Of a stretch of 22,134 nt of DNA, positions 1 to 7,559 are shown in pieces. The position numbers and the translations under genes were made by a program. Location: the NCBI GenBank assembly GCA_017411945.1, contig JAFQPD010000011.1:1-22134 (forward strand), written 5' to 3'. A model generated the notes under the pieces. That model had not been told where the DNA came from, did no database searches, and worked only from the letters and a program-made list of their open reading frames with translations. This DNA is from Mailhella sp. (GTDB taxonomy: Bacteria; Desulfobacterota; Desulfovibrionia; Desulfovibrionales; Desulfovibrionaceae). Each line of letters begins with the position of its first letter. Positions within the stretch are counted from its first letter, which is position 1.

Positions 1-21
1 CCGCGCGCGGAATGTGGGGGC

Positions 22-44
22 TCGGGGGTGATCATCTCCCCCGA
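22..44. promoter_or_regulatory. Near-perfect palindrome in the leuD leader
   Basis: A 23-base dyad with arms TCGGGGG (22-28) and CCCCCGA (38-44). A T-T mismatch follows, then GAT/ATC pairs around C33. It lies 6 bases before the AAGGAG ribosome-binding site of leuD. It is followed by an A-run and not a T-run, so it is not an intrinsic terminator for plus-strand transcription. It could be an operator, an RNA hairpin that modulates leuD translation, or a processing site. What lies upstream (probably leuC) is outside the window. Confidence 0.4.
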
Positions 45-63
45 AGAAAAAAGGAGTCATCAC

Positions 64-567
64 ATGGCTTTTACTGGCAAAGTTCATAAGGTTGGCGCTC
101 ACATCGACACCGACGCCATCATTCCGGCCCGTTTCCTTGTCACCACGGACACCAAGAAGCTCGGCGAGGCCTGCATGGAAGGCCTGGAACCCGGCTGGGT
201 GAACCGTGTGCAGGAAGGCGACATCATCGTTGCGGACCGCAACTTCGGCTGCGGATCTTCCCGCGAACACGCTCCGCTCGCCATCATCGGCGCGGGCATC
301 AAGGCCGTCGTAGGCCACAGCTTCGCCCGCATCTTCTACCGCAACTCCTTCAACATGGGCCTCATGCTCCTTGAAGTGGGCGATGAAGTGGAGAAGATCA
401 AGGACGGCGACCAGCTCGAGATCAGCCCCGAGACCGGCGTCATCCGCAACCTGACCAGCGGCGACGAGATCCGCATCCCTGTGCTTTCCTCCATGATGCA
501 GACCCTCATCGACAAGGGCGGCATGGTCAACTATGTGAAGGAACAGCTCAAGGAAATGGGCGAATAG
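64..567 (+). CDS. leuD: 3-isopropylmalate dehydratase small subunit (LeuD, archaeal-type)
   Basis: Small subunit of isopropylmalate isomerase. With the iron-sulfur large subunit LeuC it converts 2-isopropylmalate to 3-isopropylmalate in cytoplasmic leucine biosynthesis. The product is 167 residues, the usual length for the short LeuD/aconitase swivel-domain family. The signature NFGCGSSREHAP is at residues 60-71, preceded by DTDAIIPARF near residue 15 and followed by FYRNSFNMG near 91. The reading frame stays open upstream to a GTG at 28. ATG at 64 is preferred because AAGGAG (51-56) sits 7 bases before it and the family N-terminus begins at about this point. leuC is presumably just outside the window. 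The gene is followed by a strong terminator and not by leuB, so it closes its transcription unit. Confidence 0.93.
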   Translation: MAFTGKVHKVGAHIDTDAIIPARFLVTTDTKKLGEACMEGLEPGWVNRVQEGDIIVADRNFGCGSSREHAPLAIIGAGIKAVVGHSFARIFYRNSFNMGLMLLEVGDEVEKIKDGDQLEISPETGVIRNLTSGDEIRIPVLSSMMQTLIDKGGMVNYVKEQLKEMGE

Positions 568-586
568 CCTTTCTGTTTCGATAGAT

Positions 587-626
587 AACACGGCAGGATA
601 TCTGGCGATATTCTGCCGTGTTTTTA
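587..626 (+). terminator. Rho-independent terminator after leuD
   Basis: AACACGGCAG (587-596) pairs with CTGCCGTGTT (613-622). The stem is extended inward by GATATC/GATAT pairing and followed by a T-rich tail. It starts 20 bases after the leuD stop. The arms are AT-flanked, so it may also work on the minus strand. Confidence 0.85.
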
Positions 627-672
627 TTTATGGACAGCAAGTAGCGCAAAAGGGACATTATGGCGGAATTTC

Positions 673-701
673 TTGAAGTTACGGCGTTCTTCTGATATCT
701 T
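673..701 (+). promoter_or_regulatory. Sigma70-type promoter for the NhaC-family antiporter gene
   Basis: TTGAAG (673-678), a 17-base spacer and TATCTT (696-701). The -10 box ends 29 bases before the ATG at 731. It lies between the leuD terminator and the antiporter gene, the expected place for an independent promoter. Confidence 0.55.
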
Positions 702-730
702 ACCCAGAAAAATACCTTTCCGGGGGAATT

Positions 731-2269
731 ATGGATCCTTATTACGCTGGATGGCTTTCCATCCTGCCTCCTGTCATCGCCATCGTGCTTGCCCTCATCA
801 CCAAGGAAGTCATCTCTTCCCTGCTGATCGGCATCCTTTCCGGCACTTTCATCTATGCCATTGGCACCGGTGCCGACTTCACGCTCATGAGCACCGTTGA
901 GAACGCCTTCGCCATCATGGGCAAGCGTGTGGACTTCAACATCATCATGTTCTGTTCCGCCCTTGGCGCGCTCGTCTATGTCATTTCCATGGCCGGCGGC
1001 TCTCGTGCCTACGGCAAGTGGGCCACTTCCCGCATCAAGAGCAAGCGCAGTGCCATGCTTTCCACTGCCGGTCTCGGCGGCCTCATCTTCATCGACGACT
1101 ATTTCAACTGCCTCACCGTTGGCACCGTGATGAAGCCTGTGACCGACACCTACGGCGTTTCCCGTGCCAAGCTGGCCTACATCATCGACGCCACCGCCGC
1201 TCCCATCTGCATCATCGCCCCTATTTCCAGCTGGGCCGCCGCCGTTGGCAGCAACCTGAAGTCCACCGGTGCTTTCGAGAGCGACCTTGGCGCGTTCGTG
1301 GCCGCTATCCCCTACAACTTCTACGCTCTCCTGTCTCTTGCCATGGTGTTCATCCTCTGCTGCACCAAGCTGGACTTCGGCCCCATGCGCAAGGCCGAGA
1401 AGCGTGCCGCTGAAGGCGATCTCGGTGTTCTCGCTCAGCCCACTGCCGCCAAGCTCGTGACCAAGAATGGTACCGTGTGGGACATGATCATCCCCATCCT
1501 CGGCCTCATCGTCTGCGCCGTGCTCGGCATGATGTACAGCGGCGGCTACTGGGGCAAGGACGAAGCCTACCATACCTTCACTGCCGCCCTCGGCAACTGC
1601 AGCGCTTCCCCCTCTCTGGTGTGGGCTTCCTTCGGCGGCCTCATCGTGGCCCTTATCATGTATGTGCCCCGTCGTCTCCTCACCCTCTCTGAATTCATGG
1701 GCGGCGTGATGGAAGGCTTCAAGGCCATGCTTCCCGCCTGCGTCATCCTCGTCTTCGCCTGGGGCCTCAGCGGCGTGTGCCAGGAAATGCTCCAGACTCC
1801 CAAGTTTGTCGAGCATCTCGTGAAGGACGGCGGCATGAGCATCGGCAGCCTCATCCCCTTCCTCATCTTCTTCATCGCCGCTTTCCTGAGCTTCTCCACC
1901 GGCACCGCCTGGGGTACCTTCGGCATTCTCATCCCGCTCATCGTGCCCGTGGCTCAGGCTATCTGCCCTGAACTCATCGTGGTGGCTCTCTCTGCCACTC
2001 TGGCCGGTTCCGTGTTCGGCGATCACTGCTCGCCCATTTCCGACACCACCATCCTTTCTTCCGCCGGTGCCGGCTGCAGCCACATCGACCATGTGAGTAC
2101 CCAGCTCCCCTACGCCGTGCTCGTGGCCTTGTGTAGCGGCTTCGGCTACCTCGTGGCCGGATTCGTCACCTCCAATCCCTGGGTATGCCTGTTCGCCAGC
2201 GGTGCCCTGATGGTCGTGGCCCTTGTCGTGCTGAGCCGCATCAGCGCGGCTAAGGAAGCTCAGGCATAA
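731..2269 (+). CDS. NhaC-family Na+/H+ antiporter
   Basis: Inner-membrane secondary transporter of the NhaC / Na_H_antiporter family (PF03553), 512 residues with about 11-12 hydrophobic segments. The C-terminal block GDHCSPISDTTILSS followed by HIDHV and TQLPYA (about residues 430-460) is the hallmark of the family. GTAWGTFG near residue 393 and FIDDYFNCLTVGT near 120 are also typical. The probable role is exchange of sodium, or a related cation or amine substrate, for protons. Substrate specificity cannot be read from sequence, and some NhaC relatives exchange organic acids. ATG at 731 follows GGGGGA closely and starts directly before the first membrane helix. The gene is monocistronic, with its own promoter and terminator. 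Confidence 0.88.
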   Translation: MDPYYAGWLSILPPVIAIVLALITKEVISSLLIGILSGTFIYAIGTGADFTLMSTVENAFAIMGKRVDFNIIMFCSALGALVYVISMAGGSRAYGKWATSRIKSKRSAMLSTAGLGGLIFIDDYFNCLTVGTVMKPVTDTYGVSRAKLAYIIDATAAPICIIAPISSWAAAVGSNLKSTGAFESDLGAFVAAIPYNFYALLSLAMVFILCCTKLDFGPMRKAEKRAAEGDLGVLAQPTAAKLVTKNGTVWDMIIPILGLIVCAVLGMMYSGGYWGKDEAYHTFTAALGNCSASPSLVWASFGGLIVALIMYVPRRLLTLSEFMGGVMEGFKAMLPACVILVFAWGLSGVCQEMLQTPKFVEHLVKDGGMSIGSLIPFLIFFIAAFLSFSTGTAWGTFGILIPLIVPVAQAICPELIVVALSATLAGSVFGDHCSPISDTTILSSAGAGCSHIDHVSTQLPYAVLVALCSGFGYLVAGFVTSNPWVCLFASGALMVVALVVLSRISAAKEAQA

Positions 2270-2290
2270 ACTTCCGCTTTCACAAGCAGC

Positions 2291-2327
2291 GAGCCCCCTG
2301 CCAGCAATGACAGGGGGCTCTTTTCGT
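2291..2327 (+). terminator. Rho-independent terminator after the NhaC-family gene
   Basis: Perfect 10-base arms GAGCCCCCTG (2291-2300) and CAGGGGGCTC (2311-2320) with a 10-base loop, followed by TTTTCGTTTC. It is 21 bases after the stop codon. Confidence 0.9.
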
Positions 2328-2332
2328 TTCTG

Positions 2333-2363
2333 GAGCAGAAAGAAGGCCCGGTTTGCCCGGGCC
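2333..2363 (-). terminator. Rho-independent terminator after the minus-strand aminotransferase gene
   Basis: GGCCCGG (2345-2351) and CCGGGCC (2357-2363) form a hairpin with a 5-base loop. Read on the minus strand it is followed by TTCTTTCTG. It lies 21 bases beyond the aminotransferase stop and back to back with the plus-strand terminator, so the two convergent units end in separate hairpins. Confidence 0.75.
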
Positions 2364-2384
2364 TCGGCAATGATCGATAAGGGG

Positions 2385-3494
2385 TCAGCGCGCCAGTATT
2401 TTCTTCAGAGTTTCCAGTGCCATGCTCATACGCTTGGCATCGGCCTGCGTTCCCATGTGGCCGAGGCGGAACACCTTTCCAGCCAGCGGGCCGAGACTTC
2501 CGCCGACCACGAGACCTTCGGCGGCAAGAGCCTTGCGCCAGTCGGGCCATGCCCAGCCTTCAGGGATGCGGGCGGCAGTGACGGTCGGTGAATTCACGGC
2601 CTCAGGAGCAGTCCAGAGCGGGATGCCGATTTCTGCCAGGCCTTCACGGCACTGGCGGCCCACAGCCTCGTGGCGGGCAAAGACATTTTTGAGCCCTTCT
2701 TCCTCTATGGCGCGGAGACCGGCGTCAAGAGCGGCCACGCCCCACCAGTTGGGCGTGTAGGGGTGGGTCATCACATCTTCCATGGCATGTTCGAAGGGGC
2801 GCACGGCGTCATAGCCTGCATAGCCTACTTCGCGGATGCGTTCCCACGCGGCCTTGCTCACACTCATGAAGCTCATGTCCGGCGGGCAGGAAAGGCATTT
2901 CTGCGAGCCGCCGAGCACGCAGTCGGCATGCCACAGGTCTGCATCCACAGGAGCTCCGCCGGCGCTGGCCACGGCATCGACAACGAAGAAGGGGACGCCC
3001 ATCTCGTGCTTGATGCGGCCCAGCTCTTCCAGCGGGTTCAGCGTTCCGGAAGGCGTTTCGCAATGCACGGCTGTCATGAGCACGGGGCGATGGATGCGGA
3101 TGGCTTCGCGCACCTTTTCCAGAGTGGCTTCAGTGATGGTGGTGTCGTAAGGCTCGGAGACTTTGACCGCCTTGCAGCCCAATATCTCGGCCATATCGCC
3201 GAAGCCGTCGCCGAAAACGCCGGTGCCCACGCTGAGCACCACGTTTCCGGGCTTGAGCAGGCTCTTCAGCGCTCCCCAGAGTACGAGCATGCCTTCGCCG
3301 GTGCCGATGATGACGTCTTCCTTCGTGCCGAGAAGGGCCTGCAGGCGAGTGCTCACAGAGCGGTACAGCTCAAGGTATTCCGTGCCCATGCGGGGAGGAG
3401 CGTAGTCCTTGGCAAGTGCGGCGGAAACGGCAGGATGAACAGAAACGGGCCCCGGATAGAACGGCATGGGGGCGTAAGGAGTGAACGTATTCAT
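2385..3494 (-). CDS. Class V aminotransferase, alanine-glyoxylate / serine-pyruvate aminotransferase type
   Basis: PLP-dependent fold-type I aminotransferase of class V, 369 residues, cytoplasmic. The N-terminal MPFYPGPVSVHP is typical of the alanine:glyoxylate / serine:pyruvate branch. HCETPSG (144-150) and VDAVASAGG (172-180) are the cofactor-contact blocks. The Schiff-base lysine is K199 in GSQKCL, followed by CPPD. Likely reactions move an amino group from alanine or serine to glyoxylate or pyruvate, but members also act on phosphonates or purine-derived amines, so the substrate stays open. The ATG has only a modest AGGG ribosome-binding site 9 bases upstream. The gene stands alone on the minus strand between terminators; a weak promoter (TTGAAA, 17 bases, TAGAGC) is possible upstream. 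Confidence 0.87.
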   Translation of the reverse strand: MNTFTPYAPMPFYPGPVSVHPAVSAALAKDYAPPRMGTEYLELYRSVSTRLQALLGTKEDVIIGTGEGMLVLWGALKSLLKPGNVVLSVGTGVFGDGFGDMAEILGCKAVKVSEPYDTTITEATLEKVREAIRIHRPVLMTAVHCETPSGTLNPLEELGRIKHEMGVPFFVVDAVASAGGAPVDADLWHADCVLGGSQKCLSCPPDMSFMSVSKAAWERIREVGYAGYDAVRPFEHAMEDVMTHPYTPNWWGVAALDAGLRAIEEEGLKNVFARHEAVGRQCREGLAEIGIPLWTAPEAVNSPTVTAARIPEGWAWPDWRKALAAEGLVVGGSLGPLAGKVFRLGHMGTQADAKRMSMALETLKKILAR

Positions 3495-3526
3495 GAGGTG
3501 CCCTGAATGGTAAGAGTTTTCAGAGG

Positions 3527-3548
3527 AGCGGCGTTCAGCCGCTTTTTT
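3527..3548 (+). terminator. Orphan plus-strand terminator-like hairpin
   Basis: AGCGGC (3527-3532), loop GTTCA, GCCGCT (3538-3543), then six Ts. It has the form of a plus-strand intrinsic terminator, but no plus-strand gene precedes it. It lies in the leader of the minus-strand aminotransferase gene, where the reverse complement would be a 5' leader hairpin. Confidence 0.5.
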
Positions 3549-3591
3549 GATGCTCTACCGCGCTTCCTGCTTCTTTTCAATAAAAAATGCA

Positions 3592-3628
3592 TAAAAAAAG
3601 AGGGGTAAGGCATTTTTGCCTTCCCCTC
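3592..3628 (-). terminator. Rho-independent terminator after gatA
   Basis: AGGGG-T-AAGGCA (3601-3612) pairs with TGCCTTCCCCT (3617-3627), with one bulged base and a 4-base loop. On the minus strand it is followed by a run of seven Ts (A-run at 3593-3599). It begins 19 bases after the gatA stop codon and closes the lpoA-like/gatC/gatA unit. Confidence 0.88.
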
Positions 3629-3646
3629 CTATGGAGATAGTTGCCG

Positions 3647-5116
3647 TTACATGGGGGCGCGCTGGTTGTGCGTGCCGAGGGCCTTGGTGATCTTGTCGCC
3701 CACGAGGAAGAGACGACCTTCGTCGAAGGCGCGGCCCAGAAGCTGGAGGCCGACGGGCAGGCTGCCGCTCATGCCTACGGGAACCGAGAGGCCGGGCAGA
3801 CCAGCGAGGTTCAGCGACAGGGTGAAGATGTCCATGAAGTACATCTGGAGCGGGTCGCCAGCCATTTCGCCCATCTTCCATGCAGGAACGGGAGAGACGG
3901 GAGCGAGGAGCATGTCGCACTGCTGGAGGGCGTCGAGATAGTCCTGCCGAATGAGGCGGCGCACCTGGGCGGCCTTGCGGTAGTAGGCGTCGTAGTAGCC
4001 GGCAGAGAGCACATAGGAGCCGAGCAGGATGCGGCGCTGGACTTCGAGGCCGAAGCCTTCGGTGCGCGAGCTGGTGTACATGTCTTCGAGATTCTTGGGC
4101 GCGGCGGTACGGTGGCCGTAGCGCACGCCGTCGTAGCGGGCAAGGTTGGAACTGGCTTCGGCGGCGGCAAGGATGTAGTAGCTGGCGATGGAGTATTCTG
4201 TGTGGGGCAGGGAGACTTCCACCACTTCGGCGCCGAGTTCTCGGGCTGCGTCCACGGCCTTCTGGCAGGCGGCGGCAACACCGGCATCGAGACCTTCATG
4301 GCCGAAGAATTCGCGCGGCAGGCCGAGCTTCATGCCCTTGAGGTCGGCCTGGGCACGGATGGCGGCGGCGTAGTCCGGCACTTCCACAGGGGAACTGGTG
4401 CTGTCGCGGCGGTCGTGGCCGGCGATGACCTGAAGAACGGCGGCGGCATCTTCCACGGTGCGGGTCATGGGGCCGACCTGATCGAAGGAAGACGCGTAGG
4501 CCAGCAGGCCGTAGCGGGAAACGCGGCCGTAGGTGGGCTTGATGCCCACACAGCCGCACAGGGCGGCAGGCTGGCGCACGGAACCGCCAGTGTCGGAACC
4601 GAGGGAGGCGAAGCACTGGCAGGCCGCCACGCTGGCGGCGGAACCGCCGCTGGAGCCGCCGGGCACGCGTTCGATGTCCCAGGGGTTGGCAGTGACGGCA
4701 TAGGCGGAATGCTCGGTGGTGGAACCCATGGCGAATTCGTCCATGTTGTTCTTGCCGAGTATGATGGCGCCGGCCTGTTCGAGCTTTTCCACTACATGGG
4801 CATTATACGGAGGGACGAAACCTTCGAGTATCTTCGAAGCGGCGGTGGTGGGCATGCCCTTGACGGTAAGCACGTCCTTCACGGTGACAGGCACGCCCCA
4901 GAGGGGCTTGTCGTTGAAGTCGGAGGGGCGGGAGGCATCCATGGCGCGGGCCTGTTCGAGGGCGGCCTCATCGCGGCGGCCGAGCAGGGCCTTCACGGAA
5001 GGCTCGGTAGCGTCGATTCGCTCGATGCAGGAACGGGTGACGGCTTCGGCGCTCACTTCGCCCTTGCGGAGCAGGTCGCGCACTTCACAGAGGGAGAGCT
5101 GGAAAAGATCAGACAT
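3647..5116 (-). CDS. gatA: Aspartyl/glutamyl-tRNA amidotransferase subunit A
   Basis: Amidase-signature subunit of GatCAB. It hydrolyses glutamine and supplies ammonia to convert Glu-tRNA(Gln) or Asp-tRNA(Asn) to the correctly charged tRNA. The product is 489 residues, the normal length. The Ser-cisSer-Lys triad is visible as K80 (in GVPVTVKDV), S155 (in PGGSSGGSAAS) and S179 (in GSDTGGSVRQPA). The ATG at 5116 is chosen over an in-frame upstream ATG because its last base is the first base of the gatC stop (TGATG), the classical coupled arrangement. The upstream extension is arginine-rich and overlaps gatC. gatB, which holds the kinase and tRNA-binding parts, is not in the window. The presence of GatCA implies indirect charging of at least one of Gln and Asn tRNAs. 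Confidence 0.97.
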   Translation of the reverse strand: MSDLFQLSLCEVRDLLRKGEVSAEAVTRSCIERIDATEPSVKALLGRRDEAALEQARAMDASRPSDFNDKPLWGVPVTVKDVLTVKGMPTTAASKILEGFVPPYNAHVVEKLEQAGAIILGKNNMDEFAMGSTTEHSAYAVTANPWDIERVPGGSSGGSAASVAACQCFASLGSDTGGSVRQPAALCGCVGIKPTYGRVSRYGLLAYASSFDQVGPMTRTVEDAAAVLQVIAGHDRRDSTSSPVEVPDYAAAIRAQADLKGMKLGLPREFFGHEGLDAGVAAACQKAVDAARELGAEVVEVSLPHTEYSIASYYILAAAEASSNLARYDGVRYGHRTAAPKNLEDMYTSSRTEGFGLEVQRRILLGSYVLSAGYYDAYYRKAAQVRRLIRQDYLDALQQCDMLLAPVSPVPAWKMGEMAGDPLQMYFMDIFTLSLNLAGLPGLSVPVGMSGSLPVGLQLLGRAFDEGRLFLVGDKITKALGTHNQRAPM

Positions 5117-5409
5117 CACTTGCCCTCCACGATGCGAGGAACGATGAAGAAGGAGCCGTCGGTCTGGGGAGCGTCGGCGAGTATGGCGGAGCGTTCGGCG
5201 CGGCGTTCGGCCACGTCGTCGCGGAAAGCGCATTCATGGATGACAGGGGAGTAGAGCGGCTCCACGCCGTCGGTATCCACCTCTGCCAGTTTGTCCATGT
5301 AGGCGAGTATGCGGGAGCACTGCTGTGCCATCTCTTCCTGCTGGGAGGCGTCGGGTTCCAGGCGGGAAAGGCGGCAGAGGTGCAGGAAATCCTTTCTATC
5401 GAGGGACAT
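5116..5409 (-). CDS. gatC: Aspartyl/glutamyl-tRNA amidotransferase subunit C
   Basis: Small scaffold subunit of GatCAB that wraps around the GatA-GatB interface and stabilises GatA. The product is 97 residues, typical for the family. Family features are LCRLSRLEPD near the N-terminus, the helix QQCSRILAYMDKLAEVDTDG in the middle (TDGVEP turn) and the C-terminal FIVPRIVE motif. Its stop overlaps the gatA start by one base (TGATG), which suggests translational coupling and equal output of the two subunits. A purine-rich AGAGAG upstream is the probable ribosome-binding site. The lipoprotein gene upstream ends 56 bases before it with no terminator between. Confidence 0.95.
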   Translation of the reverse strand: MSLDRKDFLHLCRLSRLEPDASQQEEMAQQCSRILAYMDKLAEVDTDGVEPLYSPVIHECAFRDDVAERRAERSAILADAPQTDGSFFIVPRIVEGK

Positions 5410-5465
5410 GCTAACTCTCTTTTCGTTCTTGGTTATGGATGCGGCCTTGCGGCCGGCAGCTGATA

Positions 5466-7148
5466 TCAGTTTTTCTTGCTCTGCGCTTCAAGCACAGTCT
5501 GCATGGCTTCTTCCTGAGAGCGCAGGCGTTCCTTCATGGCGTCGAGATCGGCGGGGATGCTTCCGATGGCGGCGGGGCGCATGAGGAAGAGCTTGCGGCT
5601 GGCCTTTCCCGCGGCGTCCCAACTCATGGGGGCGGCGGCCCACTTCACCTGGATGGAGGAGAGGCGTTCGTTCACGAGGGAGGGCGTCCAGCCGGCATCG
5701 AGGCCCAGAGCCGCGGCAGTCTGAACGAAGTCGTAGCCGAGGGCGGACCAGTCGTCCAGCTTGGCGGAACGGGTGGCCATGGCAAGCTTGAATTCTGTGG
5801 CTCCGTCTTCGGAAGAGGTGCTGTTCCACGAGGCCGGGAACATGGTCAGGCCGAAGGTGGCAGGGTTGCTGCGGCTCGTCGGCCCAAGGCTCTGTTCCCA
5901 GAGAGAGGTGCCGAGGATGAGCTTGCTGTGGGCTCCGTTGTACTGGAGGCTGGAGACCAGCATCTCCATATTTTTCCAGCTGTCGGCAAGGAAGATGCCT
6001 TTGAACGCCGCCGTGGCTACGGGGAGGCTGCCGCGCTGTTCGCCTATCGTGGTCTTCAGGAAAGCCTTGGTCTCCTTGGCCCATGCGCCCATGTCGCCAG
6101 CGGTGTAGGTGCCGTGTTCCACGGAGAAGCCGCGTGCAAGGGCTTCCTTCTCAAAGGCGTCGCTCATGCGCGCGCCGTACTTTTCCCCATTGCTGAAGAC
6201 GCCGAAAGTGCTCACGCCAATCTTTTCAGCGCCGTCGAGCAGGGCTTTCATCTGGTCTTCGGGGCTGGAGAAGAAACGCCAAGCCTTCACGCCTTCCGCA
6301 TCGGCCGGCAGGGCGTTGGTGAAGGAGAACACGGCGCGCCCTTCGGCGGCCTGCAGAACAGCGGCAGTCTGGTGGGGGAGGAGAGGTCCGCCGATGGCAG
6401 TGAACTCGACGGGCAGGGCTTTGACCTGCTGCTCCCAGTCGGGCTGGGCGGCATCGACGATGCGCACCTCGACTTTGCGACCCTTGGCCTGAAGGGCATC
6501 GGAGGCGGCGAGTGCGCCAGCGGCCACCTGCCGGCCCAGTGCGGAGGCCGGGCCGTTCTGGGGCAGCACGAGGGCAATGTGTACGGGGCCGTCGGCCGCA
6601 GGGCGTGCCGCCATGAAGCCGAGCGCTTCAGGTGCCGCGTAGAGGCTGGCGGAAGAAAGGCGGGCGAGGGCTGCCTTGCTGTCTGGCGCAAGCCCCTTGC
6701 GGGCGGCCTTGAGCATGACGAGGTTCCACGGGAAGCGTTTTTCCTGCTCGGGGGAGACTTTGGAGGCAAGGGCTCTCAGGTCGGCATCCTCCATGCCGTC
6801 GAGGTCGGTCCAGTACAGGGCTTCCCAGGCACTCTTCTGCAGGGCATTGCCGGAAGCGTAGGTGTTCGCAAGGTCAGTACGGGCTCTGTACCCCTGCGAG
6901 CCGGGGCGGCTGGCCGCTACGGAAAGAGCCTTGTCGCGCAGGGCGAGGGAAGCCGTGGGGCTTTTGCGCAGGGCGTCTGCCCGCCTGCCCTGTTCCACGC
7001 CGCTGAGCCCTGCCAGGCTGTTCATCCAGATGGAGACTTCGTTCTGGGGATGGTAAGGCAGTTTCTGCTTTTCCAGTGCGGAGCAGCCGGAAAGGAAGAG
7101 GGCCAGGCAGAGAAAGAGGAGGGGGAAGAGGCGGAAACGAGTTTTCAT
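5466..7148 (-). CDS. LpoA-like penicillin-binding protein activator lipoprotein (periplasmic-binding-protein fold)
   Basis: Probable outer-membrane lipoprotein, 560 residues. The ATG at 7148 gives a standard lipoprotein signal: KTR, a hydrophobic stretch, then LSGC with the lipidated cysteine at residue 22; longer starts would bury it. An alanine-rich helical region covers about residues 40-180. From about 185 the sequence VHIALVLPQNGPASALG opens a periplasmic-binding-protein-like domain that runs to the end, as in the LpoA / YraM family (PF04348) and related Peripla_BP_6 proteins. LpoA stimulates the peptidoglycan synthase PBP1A in gamma-proteobacteria. Here the same job is an inference, and a solute-sensing role is an alternative. 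It is the first gene of a unit with gatC and gatA and has a good promoter upstream. Confidence 0.78.
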   Translation of the reverse strand: MKTRFRLFPLLFLCLALFLSGCSALEKQKLPYHPQNEVSIWMNSLAGLSGVEQGRRADALRKSPTASLALRDKALSVAASRPGSQGYRARTDLANTYASGNALQKSAWEALYWTDLDGMEDADLRALASKVSPEQEKRFPWNLVMLKAARKGLAPDSKAALARLSSASLYAAPEALGFMAARPAADGPVHIALVLPQNGPASALGRQVAAGALAASDALQAKGRKVEVRIVDAAQPDWEQQVKALPVEFTAIGGPLLPHQTAAVLQAAEGRAVFSFTNALPADAEGVKAWRFFSSPEDQMKALLDGAEKIGVSTFGVFSNGEKYGARMSDAFEKEALARGFSVEHGTYTAGDMGAWAKETKAFLKTTIGEQRGSLPVATAAFKGIFLADSWKNMEMLVSSLQYNGAHSKLILGTSLWEQSLGPTSRSNPATFGLTMFPASWNSTSSEDGATEFKLAMATRSAKLDDWSALGYDFVQTAAALGLDAGWTPSLVNERLSSIQVKWAAAPMSWDAAGKASRKLFLMRPAAIGSIPADLDAMKERLRSQEEAMQTVLEAQSKKN

Positions 7149-7208
7149 ACGAATATCCTGCCGCTGTCGGTAAAGGAAACGGCCCGCGCGGAAACGTGCG
7201 GACCGTCT

Positions 7209-7237
7209 ATCATAGTTCACCTTGCGAGGGAGGGCAA
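7209..7237 (-). promoter_or_regulatory. Sigma70-type promoter for the lpoA-like/gatC/gatA unit
   Basis: On the minus strand TTGCCC (7232-7237), a 17-base spacer and TATGAT (7209-7214). It lies about 60 bases before the lipoprotein start codon. No other good promoter is visible between this gene and gatC. Confidence 0.55.
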
Positions 7238-7358
7238 GCCTGCAATGGGGAAAGTTCCCGGCAGGCAAAGAAATCTTCAGCTAGCTCTTGCTGCTGCCAT
7301 CATCTTTTTTCTTGGGGAGCGGGCAGGCGTCACGCGCCTGGAAGCGATCCGGCCGCAC

Positions 7359-7466
7359 TCAGCCGCCGGAAGTTATCCCCAGCTTCTGGAGGAAGAAGAA
7401 TGCGCCGAGAAGGCCGACGATGGCGAGGATGGAAAAGAGCTTTTCCATGATTTCAGAGAATTCCAT
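7359..7466 (-). CDS. Small single-pass membrane protein, 35 residues, unknown
   Basis: I do not recognise this protein. It is a 35-residue frame starting MEFSEIMEK and ending KLGITSGG. The hydrophobic core covers about residues 11-26 (FSILAIVGLLGAFFFL) and would span the membrane once, with a short acidic amphipathic N-terminus. Support for it being real: GGAG lies 5-6 bases before the ATG, a promoter (TTGCAA, 17 bases, GATACT) lies 40 bases upstream, the fabI terminator separates it from the preceding gene, and the composition is typical of a bacterial membrane microprotein. The space of about 210 bases between its stop and the start of the lipoprotein gene holds only that gene's promoter and a CAGGCG/CGCCTG hairpin (7324-7340) with no T-run. 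Confidence 0.6.
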   Translation of the reverse strand: MEFSEIMEKLFSILAIVGLLGAFFFLQKLGITSGG

Positions 7467-7505
7467 GAGGGCTCCGGATTTTTCATCAGTGGGTGGATAG
7501 CATGG

Positions 7506-7534
7506 AGTATCGTCGCTCCGCAGGGATTTTGCAA
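7506..7534 (-). promoter_or_regulatory. Candidate promoter for the 35-residue membrane protein
   Basis: On the minus strand TTGCAA (7529-7534), a 17-base spacer and GATACT (7506-7511). It lies downstream of the fabI terminator and 39 bases before the small gene's ATG. The same GATACT -10 box occurs in front of the DUF2065 gene. Confidence 0.5.
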
Positions 7535-7559
7535 GATGTTTTCGAAATGATCCCGGATG

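Noticed and set aside
548..2092. Long minus-strand open frame opposite the NhaC-family gene (514 codons)
   Set aside because: Its translation is His/Gly/Asp/Glu-rich, low in hydrophobic residues and without any family resemblance. It is the mirror of a GC-rich gene with a clear family match and its own promoter.
3641..5254. Long plus-strand open frame opposite gatA/gatC
   Set aside because: Antisense shadow of conserved genes, with Gly/His/Ala-rich composition and no ribosome-binding site.
5430..5462. GCGGCC-rich dyad between the lipoprotein gene and gatC considered as a terminator
   Set aside because: The stem is 5 bases and no T-run follows on the minus strand, so read-through into gatC is expected.
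5439..7550. 703-codon plus-strand open frame opposite the LpoA-like lipoprotein gene
   Set aside because: Shadow frame. The minus strand has the lipoprotein signal, promoter and terminator.
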